Shown piece by piece: positions 1 to 12,467 of a stretch of 64,000 nt of DNA. The stretch spans positions 3,717,269 through 3,781,268 of the forward strand of contig JAKSGN010000002.1 in assembly GCA_024180945.1 (NCBI GenBank). The letters run 5' to 3'. The stretch's first letter is position 1. Each line of letters opens with the position of its first letter. The notes under the pieces are model-generated. The model made no database searches and had not been told where the DNA came from. It saw only the letters and a list, made by a program, of their open reading frames with translations. The translations under genes and the position numbers were made by a program. The stretch comes from Macrophomina tecta (Eukaryota > Ascomycota > Dothideomycetes > Botryosphaeriales > Botryosphaeriaceae).

Positions 1-2977
1 CCTGTGCTACATTCTTGCAATTTATCAGCATCTGGTTACGAGGCCGTGCCCCGCTGCCCGCCAATATATTCGGACCGAACATAAGACATCACCAATCGGA
101 CCTCTGCAGGTCCACCGTAGTAAAGAGGCAAACCCGATTTCGTAGCCGGCAAGCATGATCATCAGGACTGTGTTCTATCATGCGCAGAGTCCCCTTGCAT
201 TGGCATGCATGGCCCTGAAGGTGGCTGGCTTTGACTGATTCAGGGGAGGTACAGCGGAAAGGTATGACACTTGTAAATCAACTACGACCATTGAAAAGCG
301 GAAGAGTGATCAACATCATCACAGTACACCTTATTGGTCCTCTTTTCGCTCTGTCTGACAATCCTTCCTGGTTTTTCTTCGCATAGAAGAATGACCTCCC
401 AATACCGTAATGCCGTTCCGACACAACATCTCTCTATTCACGATCATCTCTTGCAAGCAGCGGCATAGCGGATGGCGAAAATATTAGCCTCTGCTCCATA
501 GGCTTAGCATTCGAGCACAAAAGGAGCACCGCATTGGCAATTGTCTCGTTGTACACCATGCTTCTCGTAGACAGCTTAGATAGTTGTCTATTTGCATTGA
601 CGTCACGAACACTTCTTCAAGCGTGCACAAGCCCGTCCAAGCCGTGGGTGATTTCCGGCGCTCCTACTGAATAACCGGCCGTCAAGCAGCCCACTCACTG
701 CGACAGCGATGTCTCTTACAAAGGCCAAACCCAATCCTCCATGCGGATGGATGTGGAAACCTGAAGTCGAATGAGAGCCTCTTGCAGCCTAGAAGCCAGC
801 AAGATGAAGTCCAATGCTCCCTGTTTCCAAGTTAAGGAAGCTTGAGTGGCCTTTCCGGGCGGATGTGAAGAAGTTTCTGGCGCCCAATTACAAGTGACAT
901 GGTCGAAGGCATGACGGCGGCAGCAGGCCAGGCGCATCAAAGATGGGCGTTATGAGTCTGCCGGATAGACTGTTCGTGCGGGTGCACACTAGTCTTAAAA
1001 CAGTGAAGAAGCTCATAGAATCAGAATTGCTCGCGCAGGGTGAATATTAAGACTAAGAAAAGTTCCATTGCGCTGCGATGGCCAGGTGCGGTCGTTGAAC
1101 GGGCACGTTCTCTCAGAGCTGGCTAAAGCGAGCGCCGCTGCACCACCACGCTGTGTATTGCGGACTTCGTTCATGATCATCGACCTGGGCATGCGTAGAT
1201 ACGCTGCCACACTCCTGAGCAGCGCCGTCAGCTACGTTGGACATCCCTCCCGTCCCCTTCAGCCCAGGTTCTGCGTCTGGGTGCATTGCTCCAGGACGGT
1301 CTGTAGAAGGCGCAGAAGCCAAGCATCACATCTTGCAGCGGTGTTTGTCTAGCTTCACCACGCCTTTGATCTCATCGCTGTTTCGGCCGTGATATCTGGG
1401 AAGCGTGGCTCACTGCCATCGAGTAGCGGCGCAACGCAGGCAACGCTGACCAAAGCCTGCCTGCCACAGTGTCGCTTCAACAGCATGATGGCGCCTAACC
1501 GACAGCCAATACAGCAGCAATTTAATGTTTAAACACCGTAAAGCCGTGTCCGCCCGCACGGCTGCGTGGAAGCGGGCGGTCTACCTGCATGGCTACTCAG
1601 CGGAAGAACACATCGCGACAGTGAGCAACAGCGCCAAAACACCAACACAAGAGACTCGAAGCCACGATTAAGAACCACCAAGAGCCATCTAAATGCCTGA
1701 TCCAGCTCACTGGCATCGCCGACCTTCCTCAACTTCAGGTTGCATGATCACCAAGCGCTCTTCCTGAATGCCCAGCCCAAGGCCAGTTCATCAACGGAAA
1801 GAAGTTTCACATCAGCCCGAAGCAGTGTAATACGAGCGACACTGTTACCAGGAAGATAAGCGGAGCTCAGCCGCCTTTCCCCCCCACCAACACAAAAACC
1901 CCCACCAAGCCTGATCCAACAAAAAAAAAAAGTAGAGCAAGCAGCTCCTCGTAGGAGCGATTGCCGCGTTAAAGGCAAAACAACAGTTACTACATTTCAT
2001 ATAAAGCTAAAATGCAAAGGGAGAAGAAGAAAAAAGGAGAAGACGAGCAGAGGATGAGGGGGGGTGGGAAGTTCATATACACGTTCCCTCGAAGGGTGTT
2101 GATCTAAGGCACGGGGGCGGCCTGCACGATTTTTTTTTTTTTTCTAACACCGAGTTTATTCGGATACCATGTCATTATTGCTGCATGACCGGATGAGAAT
2201 GCTAGGCTTGTGGTCGCATGTGCATTTTATGTGAGTAAGGCAAACGCGCTATTGGCTGAAGCAAAGACATAACTACCGGACATGAATGCCTTGGGGTTTT
2301 TTCTAGACGCTATACACGGCCACTCTCCGCATGCGTGCTGCAGTGCTGGCGCACGTCTTAGAGTAGCAGGTAGAAGCAACGGTTCAGGAACTTTCCATGG
2401 ACGCTGAATGATGGCCTGAACCTACCAGCCTCCAGAAAGCCAACCCTTCTACAGGACGCACTGAAGGTGAAGTTCCTCATATGGACGCCGCATTTCAGCA
2501 TTTGGTGACTCATCCGGCTCGAAATCAGCATAGCGACCGCCGCAACCGCGACAATGCATCCTGGTAGTATCAAGGCGTGAAAGAGCACTGATATGATACA
2601 GGCCACGGTCATCCCTTTGCCGCAAGACGACCTGCCCGATGACCTTTCGGCAGAGCCTCCGCAACACCAGCTCCACTATTGGGCAAAAAAAATATTAACA
2701 CCGCGCGAAGTATGTAGCTTCAGTAATAGAGAGACAGTGATGCCACAAGTTGATGTAAGAAGCATAACCCACCAGCAGATAGCGATCACTATGAACTCCG
2801 CGCATCAAGTACCGTCTATGTACGAATGTAAGGTTTCTTGTCGTCCTTGCGTATCCTAAGTCAAGGGCGCTCGTGCCACGGGCGCCCTTGGGGAACGGAA
2901 GGTCAAGAGAGAAACCCTTTCAATCCACCCCCCAGGGGCTCACAACACGCAGCGTCATATTCATGGCTAATCAGTGA
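1..2977. other. Gene-poor stretch, no supported gene
   Basis: I looked for recognisable protein families on both strands and found none. Open frames here are all under 100 codons and do not join across plausible introns. A poly-T run sits near 2131-2144 and an A-rich run near 1921-1931. Base composition resembles the host gene block rather than the TA-rich right half, so this is probably decayed intergenic DNA. Confidence 0.5.
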
Positions 2978-4202
2978 GTTTCACTTCACTCCGCTTGTCC
3001 GCATTCTTCTCCTTCACTTTCCTTGAACTCAATGGCTTCAACCTCTACATCATTTTCCTGATCACCAGCTTGTGCATTCTCAGCCTCGGCTGCTTGCCCC
3101 TTTCCCTCCGAATCCACTTTTTCATATATGATGTGACGAGCGCTGGTCAAGTGGCTTGAGTTCCAGAACCGTCATGGCAACAGCAGTGTAAGCCCAGCGC
3201 TCTCCGTGCGGTGAGTTCTCGAATTTCTCCTAAAGAGTGAGCCGATTCATCTCCATAGCTTTGTTCTCTTCTGCGTCAGGATGTCCAGCTCCTCTGTCGG
3301 CTATGACCCTCACTTCCGGACTCATGAAGGCGGGTCAGTGTCCATGAGTTGGACAGATGTCTTGTGCTTGCGGCACAGGTTCACTGATAGGGGAATTACT
3401 TCAGCTTGTCAGTAATTAATAGTCAAGGCTGGAAACGGACGACTATGCATCAGGTGGCAAACTTGGCAGGCGACACCCTTGAAGTTGGCAAGACTATTTC
3501 CTCCAGTCGTGACCTAGCGGTGTGTTGATGCCAAAAGATGTTAAGGGGATGCGTACGGGCGGATGGCCGGAGAGAGTCGACGAGTTTCATGCAGCTGAAA
3601 GCGCCCCCTAGACAGCCAAGCCATTGGAGACAGGCCCTCGAGTTGCCCTAGGAGGCTAAGAATGAAGTTAGCTCATGATCGGATTGAAGGAGGGTCATGA
3701 AGGACTCACTTTTGTGGGTAATACCGTCGCTGGGTTACTTTCCCTCTTGAACGATGACGGTAATTGCCCCAGTGAGCTCAAGGCTCACGGAGCAGGTTCT
3801 TATTGCGGTTGAAGCTATCAGCAAGGCATTCAAAGGCAATAGTGGGAGGAGTAGAGGTGTTTACATAACTTTGAGGTAAAAATGGCAGCGTGAATATGGC
3901 TGAGGGCAGCTTGGAGGTAAAAAACGAAAGAATAACAGTAGGGAGCGGACGGACTTTTAAGCGGCGGAAGGTGATCCAGGCACCCAGCACCAGGGAGGGG
4001 GCGCGGCGGGGTGGCCGATAACGCCACTATACCTCACCAAACGGGCCTGGTTCAGCTTCAGGAAGTCTCCGTGCTGCTTTTTCCGCCAGCGGGACTGGAA
4101 TTTGCTGTACAAAACCCTTCTCATCTTCAATGCGTTGGCTCAGGCTGATTAAGGCGTCCTTGGCCTTGCTTCCAGGCCACTTCGGGACCGACGCGCCTTA
4201 AG
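2978..4202 (-). pseudogene. Decayed multi-fragment coding remnant, function unknown
   Basis: Protein-like frames read on the minus strand but never join into one intact gene. Around 4196-4027 a frame reads through the residues DALISLSQRIEDEKG and ends at a possible splice donor. Around 3390-3140 another frame includes RVIADRGAGHPDAEE and ERWAYTAVAMTVLEL, broken by a TAG that could have been CAG and a TGA that could have been TGG. A frame change near 3135 leads to an acidic C-terminus rich in E, Q and A that ends at 2978. The mix of damaged codons and a frameshift suggests a dead gene rather than one with unusual introns. I do not recognise the family, and chance open frames remain possible. 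Confidence 0.35.
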
Positions 4203-6100
4203 CTCAGCTAGTGAGCCTTACTCTTGCTTGCATTCTCGTAGACCCTACGGCAAGCTCAAAAATACATTTCAAAGGGGTGAACATGGTTCTGCCTTCACGT
4301 CATCAGCTGGATGGTTACAGGTTTGCCACATTGGTGCCCAGCGTCCTACCTGCCTGCGCGAAAAGAGTGAACTTCTCGAAGCTCTCTTAAGGCTAGAAGA
4401 AGCGGAAGAGTGATAAAGCATGCCCCCGGATGAATTTCTTAGTATGTTCCTGGAGCACTTGTAGCAGATTGATCATTTCGGCTCTTCAAAGGGGTTATCG
4501 CAGTAGCTTAGACGCAGTCTCTGCCCTCAGATATGTGTTCGAATAATGCGACAGAAAGATGCTAGATATGGGCCACACGCATTGTTGAAGTCACTGAATC
4601 GTCATGGCAATTTTCTTGCGGAATGTTGAAGCTTCATATAGAGATAAAGGGAGATCGCCTGGGTTTTCTTGTGTTCATCCCTCGCGACTTATCACCTCCT
4701 CCGTCCTTCCTGTATCATCTTCTTTGATATTTTCCCTCGCCCCATTGCTTGTTGGAGCTCGCCCAGTCCGGAAGCTGAACTGGAATTGACGTGGCCTATC
4801 TTCGTCCTGGGTTGCGGAGTCAGAAATGAAACAACATGTCAGACTAAACCATATCAGCTTACCGTTTTCTTTTTCACAAGTTCTCTGAGTCCGGCGGATA
4901 GCTCTGGCGAGCTCGTCCTGAAGCGTGTTTGTAATGATGTGGTGAAGGTCGGGGGAATGCAATGCCGCCGAGGCTACCTTGGGCGATCGGCTGGAATCCC
5001 GTGGAATCCGAGGCCAACGTACGGAGTGATATCGGAGGGCGGAACGATCCAAGCCAGTGATGCCAGGGTTCTCCCATGCCTGAACGGGGAGTAAAAGCGA
5101 GCGGAAGTCGGAACATATTGTGAAAGGGTCAAGCTTACCCTTCAGCAAGGACTCGGTAACTCTTGGGGTAGATTGGCTGCACCTCGACGCTAGTTAGGAC
5201 GGGTGCACCTACTCCAAATGTCGCAAGAGTATCTCCATCCTGCTCGAGCAACCGATGTCGGCAAAGTTCAGCAGGAAGAGGGCGAAGACAAACTTGAATG
5301 CGGCGCAAGTACCAGCGGTAGTCTCAGTCATGAGCTGGAGCAGGCGCACCCCCAGTATGAACTCGGATGGGGCGCACCCCGCTCCAAATTTCGCATCGGT
5401 AGCTACTTCCTATGATCCAGAATGGAGTCAGTGAGGTCGTCTTGCGAGAGGATTTGGGCCGAATTTAGGGGGAATTTACCTTGGTCGAAGCCAAACGAAA
5501 CGAGAGGATTGTTGAAGGTGGAGATTTTTACTGCGAGGAGGGGATGAGAGGAATCAACTGGTGATTAAGCTAAAGAAAAAGTAGGTGAACACGACTCTAG
5601 TTTCAAGCCAGCACCCTACCTCAACATGAACGGGCCTTGGCTAAGCTCGATCACCACTGAAGAGCATCAGACACAAGAATCAAATGAGCAGCAGCATAAC
5701 TCCGAAAGATTGACGCTACAGCACGCAACATTGATGCTGCGAAGCGTCCTCTGAATATCACTTGCAGGTAGTGGAAGCAGCCTTCTAGACCTCAATGTCT
5801 CGAGAAATCAAGGAAGTATACATTTGCATGAACGCCTCTACTCCATATTTCAAGAAGGCCGTGATGCGGGCGTAGAGGGGATCACAGAACGGACCCCGGC
5901 ATCAGCACCACCCAGAAGCCGTTGACATGGCCAGGCGCTCCGAGAAGATTCAAAAGAGTGCTTTTGGATAAAAGGCCCCGCTCCGATGCCTTCGGATGAT
6001 CTCCAACGCTTTTTTGGTACCAGGACCGTGGCAGCGAGGCAGTCGTGCGGACGCTTCGCTTCCAGGCCTGGAAAATGACATTGAGATTGGTTGTGAAAGA
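4203..6100. other. Intergenic stretch, no supported gene
   Basis: The longest frames (157 codons on the minus strand at 5148-4675 and 141 codons on the plus strand at 4669-5094) overlap each other and match nothing I recognise. A weak proteolipid-like string appears on the minus strand near 5330-5210 but stops early. Nothing here is strong enough to call. Confidence 0.45.
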
Positions 6101-6108
6101 CTCGCGAC

Positions 6109-8991
6109 CAGCGTGTAAGGCGTCCCGGTTGCCGATTCGGTGACGATTCGTCAACGGATTACGTAATCCGTCCCGTCATGGACTGTTTCAAACGTCCCGT
6201 CCCGTCATGAGGCCTCTAATGACGGCAGATGACGGCAGATGACGGCAGGCTTTACCAAATCGGGTAATTCTTGTGTTGTTGATGTCGATACAAACGGTGC
6301 AAACATGCCCAGCACCAATGAAAACTCTTACACCCTACCAGCTCTTCTATCTCATTGCCAAGGAACACGCCCTCCACAAAAGCCGTGCGGAATGCACGAT
6401 GCCTCCACAGACTATGCCTAGCTCCCAAGACTCTTATTCGGTGACTGCGAGCGACCCTCCGGCGGGAAGCATATCGCCAGCGAGCCCCCGACCAGACAGC
6501 ACCCACAGAGTCGTCGATGTAGACCTCTCGAAGGTGCGAGATAGCAGGGGCAGGCTTATTCCGGGCCTCCGCTATCGCATGCGCCATCGAACGCAGTTCA
6601 CCGGTACTAGGATCTCGTGGATTTTCGACCACGGCGCCGACTGCGAGTCTGATGGAGGCGTCCGCTGGTTTGTGTGCAGACAGTGCCAGCTAGACCGCCG
6701 CCATGGCGACGGAGTGTACAAGCTCACGGGCATTCATGCGGTAGAGGCTCACTTGGAGCAGGCACACAAAATTTCCAACCCAAGGAAACCTAAGAAACCA
6801 GAACTGCCACCGATCTAGGACTTTTTCCAACGTCGATCCTTGACGCCATCGTCCTCGTCCTCGTCCTCCTACTCGCTCGTTACCCCGTTTCACGATCTCC
6901 GATTTAAGCAAGCATTTACCGATGCGGTCATTAAGCTCGATCTCTTATTTCGGCAAGCTTCTTCCGACGAACTACGCGACGTTATACTTATGGGTGGCCC
7001 TGCTGCCGAGCGAGCAATACCGAAGAGCCTAATGGGTGTAGCGAGCTGGGTAAAGTGGTCCTTTGAGGATCGGAAGCAGTAGCTTAAGGAGCTTGTCTCC
7101 AAGACGGGCAGCAAGATCAATTTCAGCGTAGACTTGTGGACCAGCGACGAGGGTAACAAGCGCGCCTATCTGGCCGTGAACTCCCACTTTATTGACTACT
7201 GTGGTAGCCTCCGAACGGCTCTCTTGTCTTTTACCCGTATAATCGGCCCTTATAGCGGCGAGAACCTTGCGAAGGCGGTTTATAGCTCGATCCGAACATA
7301 CGATATTGATTACACCCGCATCGGCTGCTTTGTCGCCGATAACGCCTCTAATAACGAGGAGTTGCTGCGCGAACTATAGCTTCTTATCTCTATTGACTAT
7401 CTATCCTGTAGAATCCGTTGTATCGGCTATATAATTAACCTTGTCGTCGAGGCCATTCTCTTTGGCAAAGGCGTCTCGAAATTTAAGCAAAGTCTGGTCG
7501 GGCGTATAGAAGACAGTGAGGAGGCCTTCGAGATGTGGAGTAAGGAGGGCCCGATTGGAAAGCTTCATAATATCTGCGTGTTTATTAACAGGAGCGACCA
7601 GCGCCGCGTCGCCTTCGGTAATTGTCAGCTTCCAGAAGAGCGGGCACTAGACGAGGATGCGGATCCGGATGGGGGAGATGAGGTCTTCTACTACGTCCTC
7701 ATCGTCGATTAGGGCGTGCGTTGGAGCTCGGTTTACTACATGGTGAAGCGGGCGTTAAAGTTGCGGCATGCGATCGATCGCTATATCGATCGCTATGAGA
7801 AGCAAGGCCAAGGATACGATATCCGCTAAGACCGCCTCTCCTCTTAGGATTGGTACTAGCTCGGCCGCTTTTACCACCTTCTAGAGCCTTTTAAGAGGCT
7901 CACTGAGTACATAGAAGGTAGGGCGAACAGCGCAGGGAGAGAGGGTTCTCGCGGTGCCATCTGGGAGTCTCTCAAGGCTATGGACTTCATGTACAAGCAT
8001 TTGAAGACTGTAGTAGACGATCTGGAGAGGCAGCTGACCTGTGGTGACGTCACTGCAGACGACTGGCAGCAGTTTTCAGCCAAGGTCGACGCTGGATGGT
8101 ATAAGTTGAATGACTACTATAGGCACTTCGACGACTTACCTGTATATTGCGCCGCGATATTCCTGCACCCTAACTACCGCTTCGAATACTTCGAACAGAA
8201 CTGGGCGGCGCATAAGAGCTGGATCGCTAAGGCGAGAGGCTTTATACGTCGCATGTACTGTTAGTACGAGGCTAAATATCTTGCAGAGCTAGATGTGAAC
8301 GAGGACGAGGAGCCGCCGGTCGAAGATGAGTCTCGCCGAGCTAGAGGGAGCTGGTTTGCTGACTTCGAAGCCTTCGGCCGCCCTAATAACGCTAGTATGC
8401 GCGGAAAAAAGAGACGTCGACTCGAGTCGACGCAGCTGCAGGCTTACTGGGATGCAGGAGCGACAGCGTACACCGTTAACGACCCTCTGGCTTGGTGGGG
8501 CACCGAGGGCGCCCAGTGGCCAGTCCTACAGCGCATGGCATTCGACATCTTTAGCATACCTGCCATGAGCGCCGAGCCAGAGCGCGTGTTCAGTCACACT
8601 AGGCGAATCATCACATATGAACGCACAAGGCTAGGTGACGACACGATAGAGGCCGATATCTGCCAGAAGCATTGGCTCCTCAATAGAGTTGTAGAATAAG
8701 GTGTGATTAGTCTTTCTTTTTACGAGTTAAATGCTGTACGGGTCATATATAGTAGGTATAGAGGGCGAAACATAATCTCAAAGTCATTAGACCGGCATCA
8801 GGATACGCAGAAATCGTCCCCAGAGTAGAGAACATAATAATATTCAATCACCGACTATTTGATTAGTAAGCAGCCGTTGACGAGTCGTTGACGGTCGGTT
8901 TGCTCAAGCGTCACGTCCCGTCATGCCTTTCCAACCGTCCCGTCCCGTCATAGGGTCTATGACGGGACGGGACGGGACGCCTTACACGCTG
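6109..8991 (+). mobile_element. hAT-family DNA transposon, copy 1 (2883 bp)
   Basis: The element begins with CAGCGTGTAAGGCGTCCCG and ends with its exact reverse complement, a 19-bp terminal inverted repeat. Subterminal DNA is full of CCCGTC/GACGGG motifs at both ends. At the left it also has three tandem copies of an ATGACGGCAG-type unit (about 6221-6249) and an 18-bp perfect palindrome at 6154-6171. The single internal gene encodes a hAT transposase. The 8 bp outside the left end are CTCGCGAC and outside the right end TAAGCAGG; they do not match each other, although hAT insertion makes 8-bp duplications. The missing partners flank copy 2 at 24146-27028 in reverse complement. Confidence 0.95.
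6273..8699 (+). pseudogene. hAT transposase with eight in-frame stops, copy 1
   Basis: One continuous frame of 808 codons runs from 6273 to 8699 without a frameshift. It is broken by stops at 6816, 7080, 7377, 7710, 7827, 7845, 7857 and 8262. Seven are TAG and one TAA, none TGA, as expected from CAG/CAA (or TGG) mutated by RIP. Domains in order: a BED-type zinc finger (CRQC, then HLEQAH, about 6670-6765); the first catalytic Asp in VDLWTSDEG (about 7128-7155); the second in VADNASNNEE (about 7330-7360); and the C-terminal hAT dimerisation segment with SAEPERVFSHTRR (about 8565-8610), which carries the acidic catalytic residue. The true start could be a later ATG. As written it cannot make a full transposase, so any movement would need an enzyme from elsewhere. 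Confidence 0.93.
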
Positions 8992-9451
8992 TAAGCAGGC
9001 AAGAAGCAGAGTATCACCAGACACCCCCCACTTTGAATCATCGATCCTTCTGTACTCACTCAAAACGGGCCACCAGTGCGAGCGGCTTGAAAGATGCCTT
9101 ATTATCTCCGATCCTCATGCCCAGTCCAGACGGTGAAAATCCTGTCCTTGAACCGCTGCAGAGATAGCGCATCAGACCCTTGTCTATCTACTCGCTGAAG
9201 TAAAAATAAAGCCAGCCACTTATCGGCCTCAATTCGATTCGACAATAACAGCCCGCGGAGGAGGATCCTGACAAGACATGCATTGCGATAAGACGATACC
9301 ATTCTCAGTAGGTGGTCGCACAGGTTGACTCGAGTGGATGTAACATGGCTGCAACCCATATTTCTTGCATTCCCCTCATCTGTTTTCGTCGCCGTCCATC
9401 TCTTTCCTCGCCTTACACAGTTAAGCTTTCTTGGCGATCCCGCTTTCCATC
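8992..9451. promoter_or_regulatory. Upstream region of the permease gene
   Basis: This 460-bp gap separates the right end of hAT copy 1 from the permease start and should contain its promoter and 5' UTR. The stretch just before the ATG (9360-9450) is C/T-rich, as is common in fungal promoters. No specific operator or TATA box could be supported. If the block was inverted, this sequence once adjoined the right flank of hAT copy 2. Confidence 0.4.
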
Positions 9452-11419
9452 ATGGCAATGAGCTTGGCAACCGCTGCTGCAGATGACGGAGCCCCGCGTC
9501 TCAGTAAAGAGATTCGGGAAACTACCGAACCGACCGATGTCCAAATTGAACAAGCAATCCTACACGCCGACTTCGGTTACGACCCAAACATTCCATTTGA
9601 AGAATATCTCTACTATGCCAGCTGGACGAGAGAGTATGAAAAGACACTTTCCACCAAAGGACGTGGTATGAGTTCGTTGTTGTCAGTTCTCGGCGGTAAG
9701 AAGCAGACTGTGGTGGTTTCGGATGAACCGGAACCTGTTGCTGCGCCTACTGCGGAGGCAAAGGCAGGTGACAACACCGGGAGTGCAACCGCTTTTGGAA
9801 TTATCTCCGATTATGAATGGCATCATGCATCTCGTGCAGCTAGAACAGCGACATGGGGTGAGTAGATGCGCCCTGTATCAACCCTGTGCTAACAAGCCCA
9901 GGTGCTGTCTTTTACTTGATTACCACCGACATCCTCGGTCCTTTCTCCGTACCATGGGCTTTGACCCAACTCGGATATGGACCTGGTGTTGCCTTGTACC
10001 TTGTCTTTGCTGCAATGGCTGCTTTGTAAGTATATCATCCCATGGATATTCCACCTACTAACGATCCAGCTCCGGTGTATTGCTTTGGTGGCAATTCCTC
10101 GGCCTTGACTCAGATAAATACCCGGTTAAGAACTATGGCGATCTCGGATTCAGAATCTACGGCAATTGGTTCCGCTATATCATCAACATCCTTCAAAGTG
10201 GTCAATTCTTCCTCGGAGTGTCACTTCTGATTGTCACAAACGGCCAGAGTCTTGCTCAGCTTTCTCAAGGCCCACATGGCAAAAAGGCACTATGCTGTAA
10301 GTCAGACATCAACTGCGCAACTTCCTCCGCTCACCGCCTGTAGTCACGGCATGCCTAATCATCTTCACCATTGCTGGATTCCTCCTTGGACAGATCCGTA
10401 CCATGCAAAAGTTTGGTTACGTCGCCAACATTGCTGTGTGGATGAATCTCTTCGTTATCTTCATGACAATGGGAATCGTTGCAAATAGCGAACCCAATTA
10501 CCAAGCCGTGTTCGCATCATACGAAATACCTAAAGGTCCCATCAAAACCAGTGCTGGCGCCCCCGCCGGTTTAACTTTTGTCGACAACATCAACGGCTTG
10601 ATGCAAGCAGTCTATTCATACGGAGGTGCAACGATGTTTTGCGAACTAATGGCTGAAATGCGTAGACCGTAAGTTCAACCCCCCATCGGAATATAGTCCA
10701 TCAGAATATCACGTCTGACAATCCTTAGATGGGACTTCTGGAAAGGCTTGATCGTAGCCGACATGTTCATCTTCCTCTGCTACATCATCTTCGGTCTCGT
10801 CGTCTACAGTCAACAAGGCCAATTCGCCTACAACCCTGCCTACCAAGGTATCAATCCCTACACCTGGCAAACCGTTGGAAATGTTTTTGCCGTCATCACC
10901 GGATTGATTGCAGCTTGCCTCTACGGAAATATCGGCATCAAAGTCCTCTACACCAACGTGGGCCGTGCAGTCTTCAAATTCCCTGCCCTGGAATCCAAAA
11001 AAGGGAAGTGGATTTTCGTCTTCGTCGTACCAATATATTGGGCTGTTGCATTCGTAATTTCTGCAGCGGTACCACAGATCTCATATCTTGGGGCCTTTGT
11101 TGGTGCAGCGATGATTCTGCAGTTCTCTTACACATTCCCACCTCTCCTGGCACTGGGATTTAACTGTATGAAGGATGCAATGCTGCCAGGTGAAGGATTT
11201 GATCCATCAACCGGCCGTGTAGTGCGGAATGATGAAGGATGGAAGAGGCTGCTGCGTGGGTATCGGAAGCAGTTTTGGATGAATTCGTTCAACGTTATCT
11301 ATTTCCTTGGCTCGGCGGTTACGGCAATTCTCGGTATTTATGCCAGTATCTACTCGATGCACCAGCAGTACGAGGAGGCGAAGATCCAGCCATTCTCCTG
11401 CAAGTCTCCGACGGGATGA
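9452..11419 (+). CDS. Amino-acid permease, AAAP/MTR-like (590 aa, five exons)
   Basis: Predicted polytopic membrane transporter of the amino acid/auxin permease (AAAP) family, most like fungal neutral/aromatic amino-acid permeases of the MTR type. Exons by GT..AG and frame: 9452-9857, 9902-10025, 10070-10296, 10344-10668, 10729-11419, giving 590 residues; the introns are 44-60 bp. The first in-frame ATG at 9452 gives a start MAMSLATAA. About 125 hydrophilic residues precede the first membrane segment (AVFYLITTDILGPFSVPWAL). Further hydrophobic stretches include FLGVSLLIV, LIIFTIAGFLLG, ANIAVWMNLFVIFMTMG, ADMFIFLCYIIFGLVV and AVAFVISAAV, consistent with about eleven helices. The substrate cannot be deduced. 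It lies just inside the left breakpoint of the putative inversion, so its promoter context may have changed. Confidence 0.88.
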
Positions 11420-12467
11420 TTGAGAGGGAGAATGGATTGAGAGGACTATCTGTATCGAGGCATGAATGAATGAAGTTTGCAAACATCGTTCAGCCACCGC
11501 GTAAAGATGCATGACTAAGGAACAGTCTATCACGGTGACGGCGCTCACACTGCTGCAACAATGTTGGCTTTGATCATGAAAGGGTGTTCGGGAATATGAA
11601 ATCTTTTCCGACAAAGCGACCAGTGTTTTGCATCTCCGGAGATGAGGAAAGTCTGGATAGATGATCTAACATTTCCCCTCCTTAGTAGACCGATAGAGAG
11701 TGAGAGCGGACAAGTTCTTGGTCTGTTCCGACAAGGGAGGCTGGTCAGAGTGTGTACCATGCTCGGGAGATCAATGCAGCTGGGTTTGCAGGTCGCCCAA
11801 TAGCTTTGAGGCAGATCCTCTGTGCCATAGGAGGCCATAACATAAAGGACGTGGAGTACAAAGAGGCACTGCAGATATTGGACCTGAATATCTAATACTG
11901 ATAGTTCTGTTGCGCCTAGGAGGTGAAATAGCATGGGGCATACACGTGGGCCTGCTTGTGAGACCATGCAATGGATGGCTAGGGAACGAGAATGAAGTTG
12001 CACTTGAAAATGCAGCTTGCTGTTTGGGAGCGAATGTCAACACATGCGGGGAAAGCCGTTAGCATAGGGTAGATTGACGGGCTGATCAAAGACGCACAAG
12101 GGCAGAGAATAGATCTCAGTAAAAGGAGTGCAACAGCGCATCGGACAATGACCGGCAATCCGCACTCACAAAAAGCAGAGGCTGGAGGGCATGCTGTACA
12201 AGATGTATGATTTCACAAGCCTTTGATCTGATATTCACTGGGCTTGCGTTCAGACGATCGAAGCCTAGGGAGACCCCTAAAGCTGAGTGTGCAATCAAGC
12301 TAAGGACCGAAGACTAGGAATACGAGTGTGGAAACGCTGCGTAAGTATCGCAGAGGGTCCGCTGCCCGTCGCCGGCGTCTCCCCCTTTGTCCTGCTATCC
12401 ACATCGAGATCTTCACTGCCACGCTGTCCAAAGTATGACGATGGTTGAAACCCGTGTCAGCCGTACT
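11420..12467. other. Intergenic region between convergent permease and isomerase genes
   Basis: About 1 kb without a supportable gene. The permease ends at 11419 on the plus strand and the isomerase ends at 12468 on the minus strand, so the gap holds their 3' UTRs and terminators. Minus-strand frames at 12003-11545 and 12043-11771 overlap in different frames and resemble no family. Confidence 0.5.

Noticed and set aside
4669..5148. Overlapping 141- and 157-codon frames
   Set aside because: They lie on opposite strands of the same DNA, match no family and have no supporting splice or codon pattern.
5200..5340. A small PMP3-like membrane proteolipid on the minus strand
   Set aside because: Only a few residues resemble the family and the frame stops before the second membrane segment.
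6252..6632. 126-codon frame antisense to the hAT transposase
   Set aside because: It is the shadow of the transposase N-terminus and has no features of its own; the copy at 26505-26885 is the same shadow.
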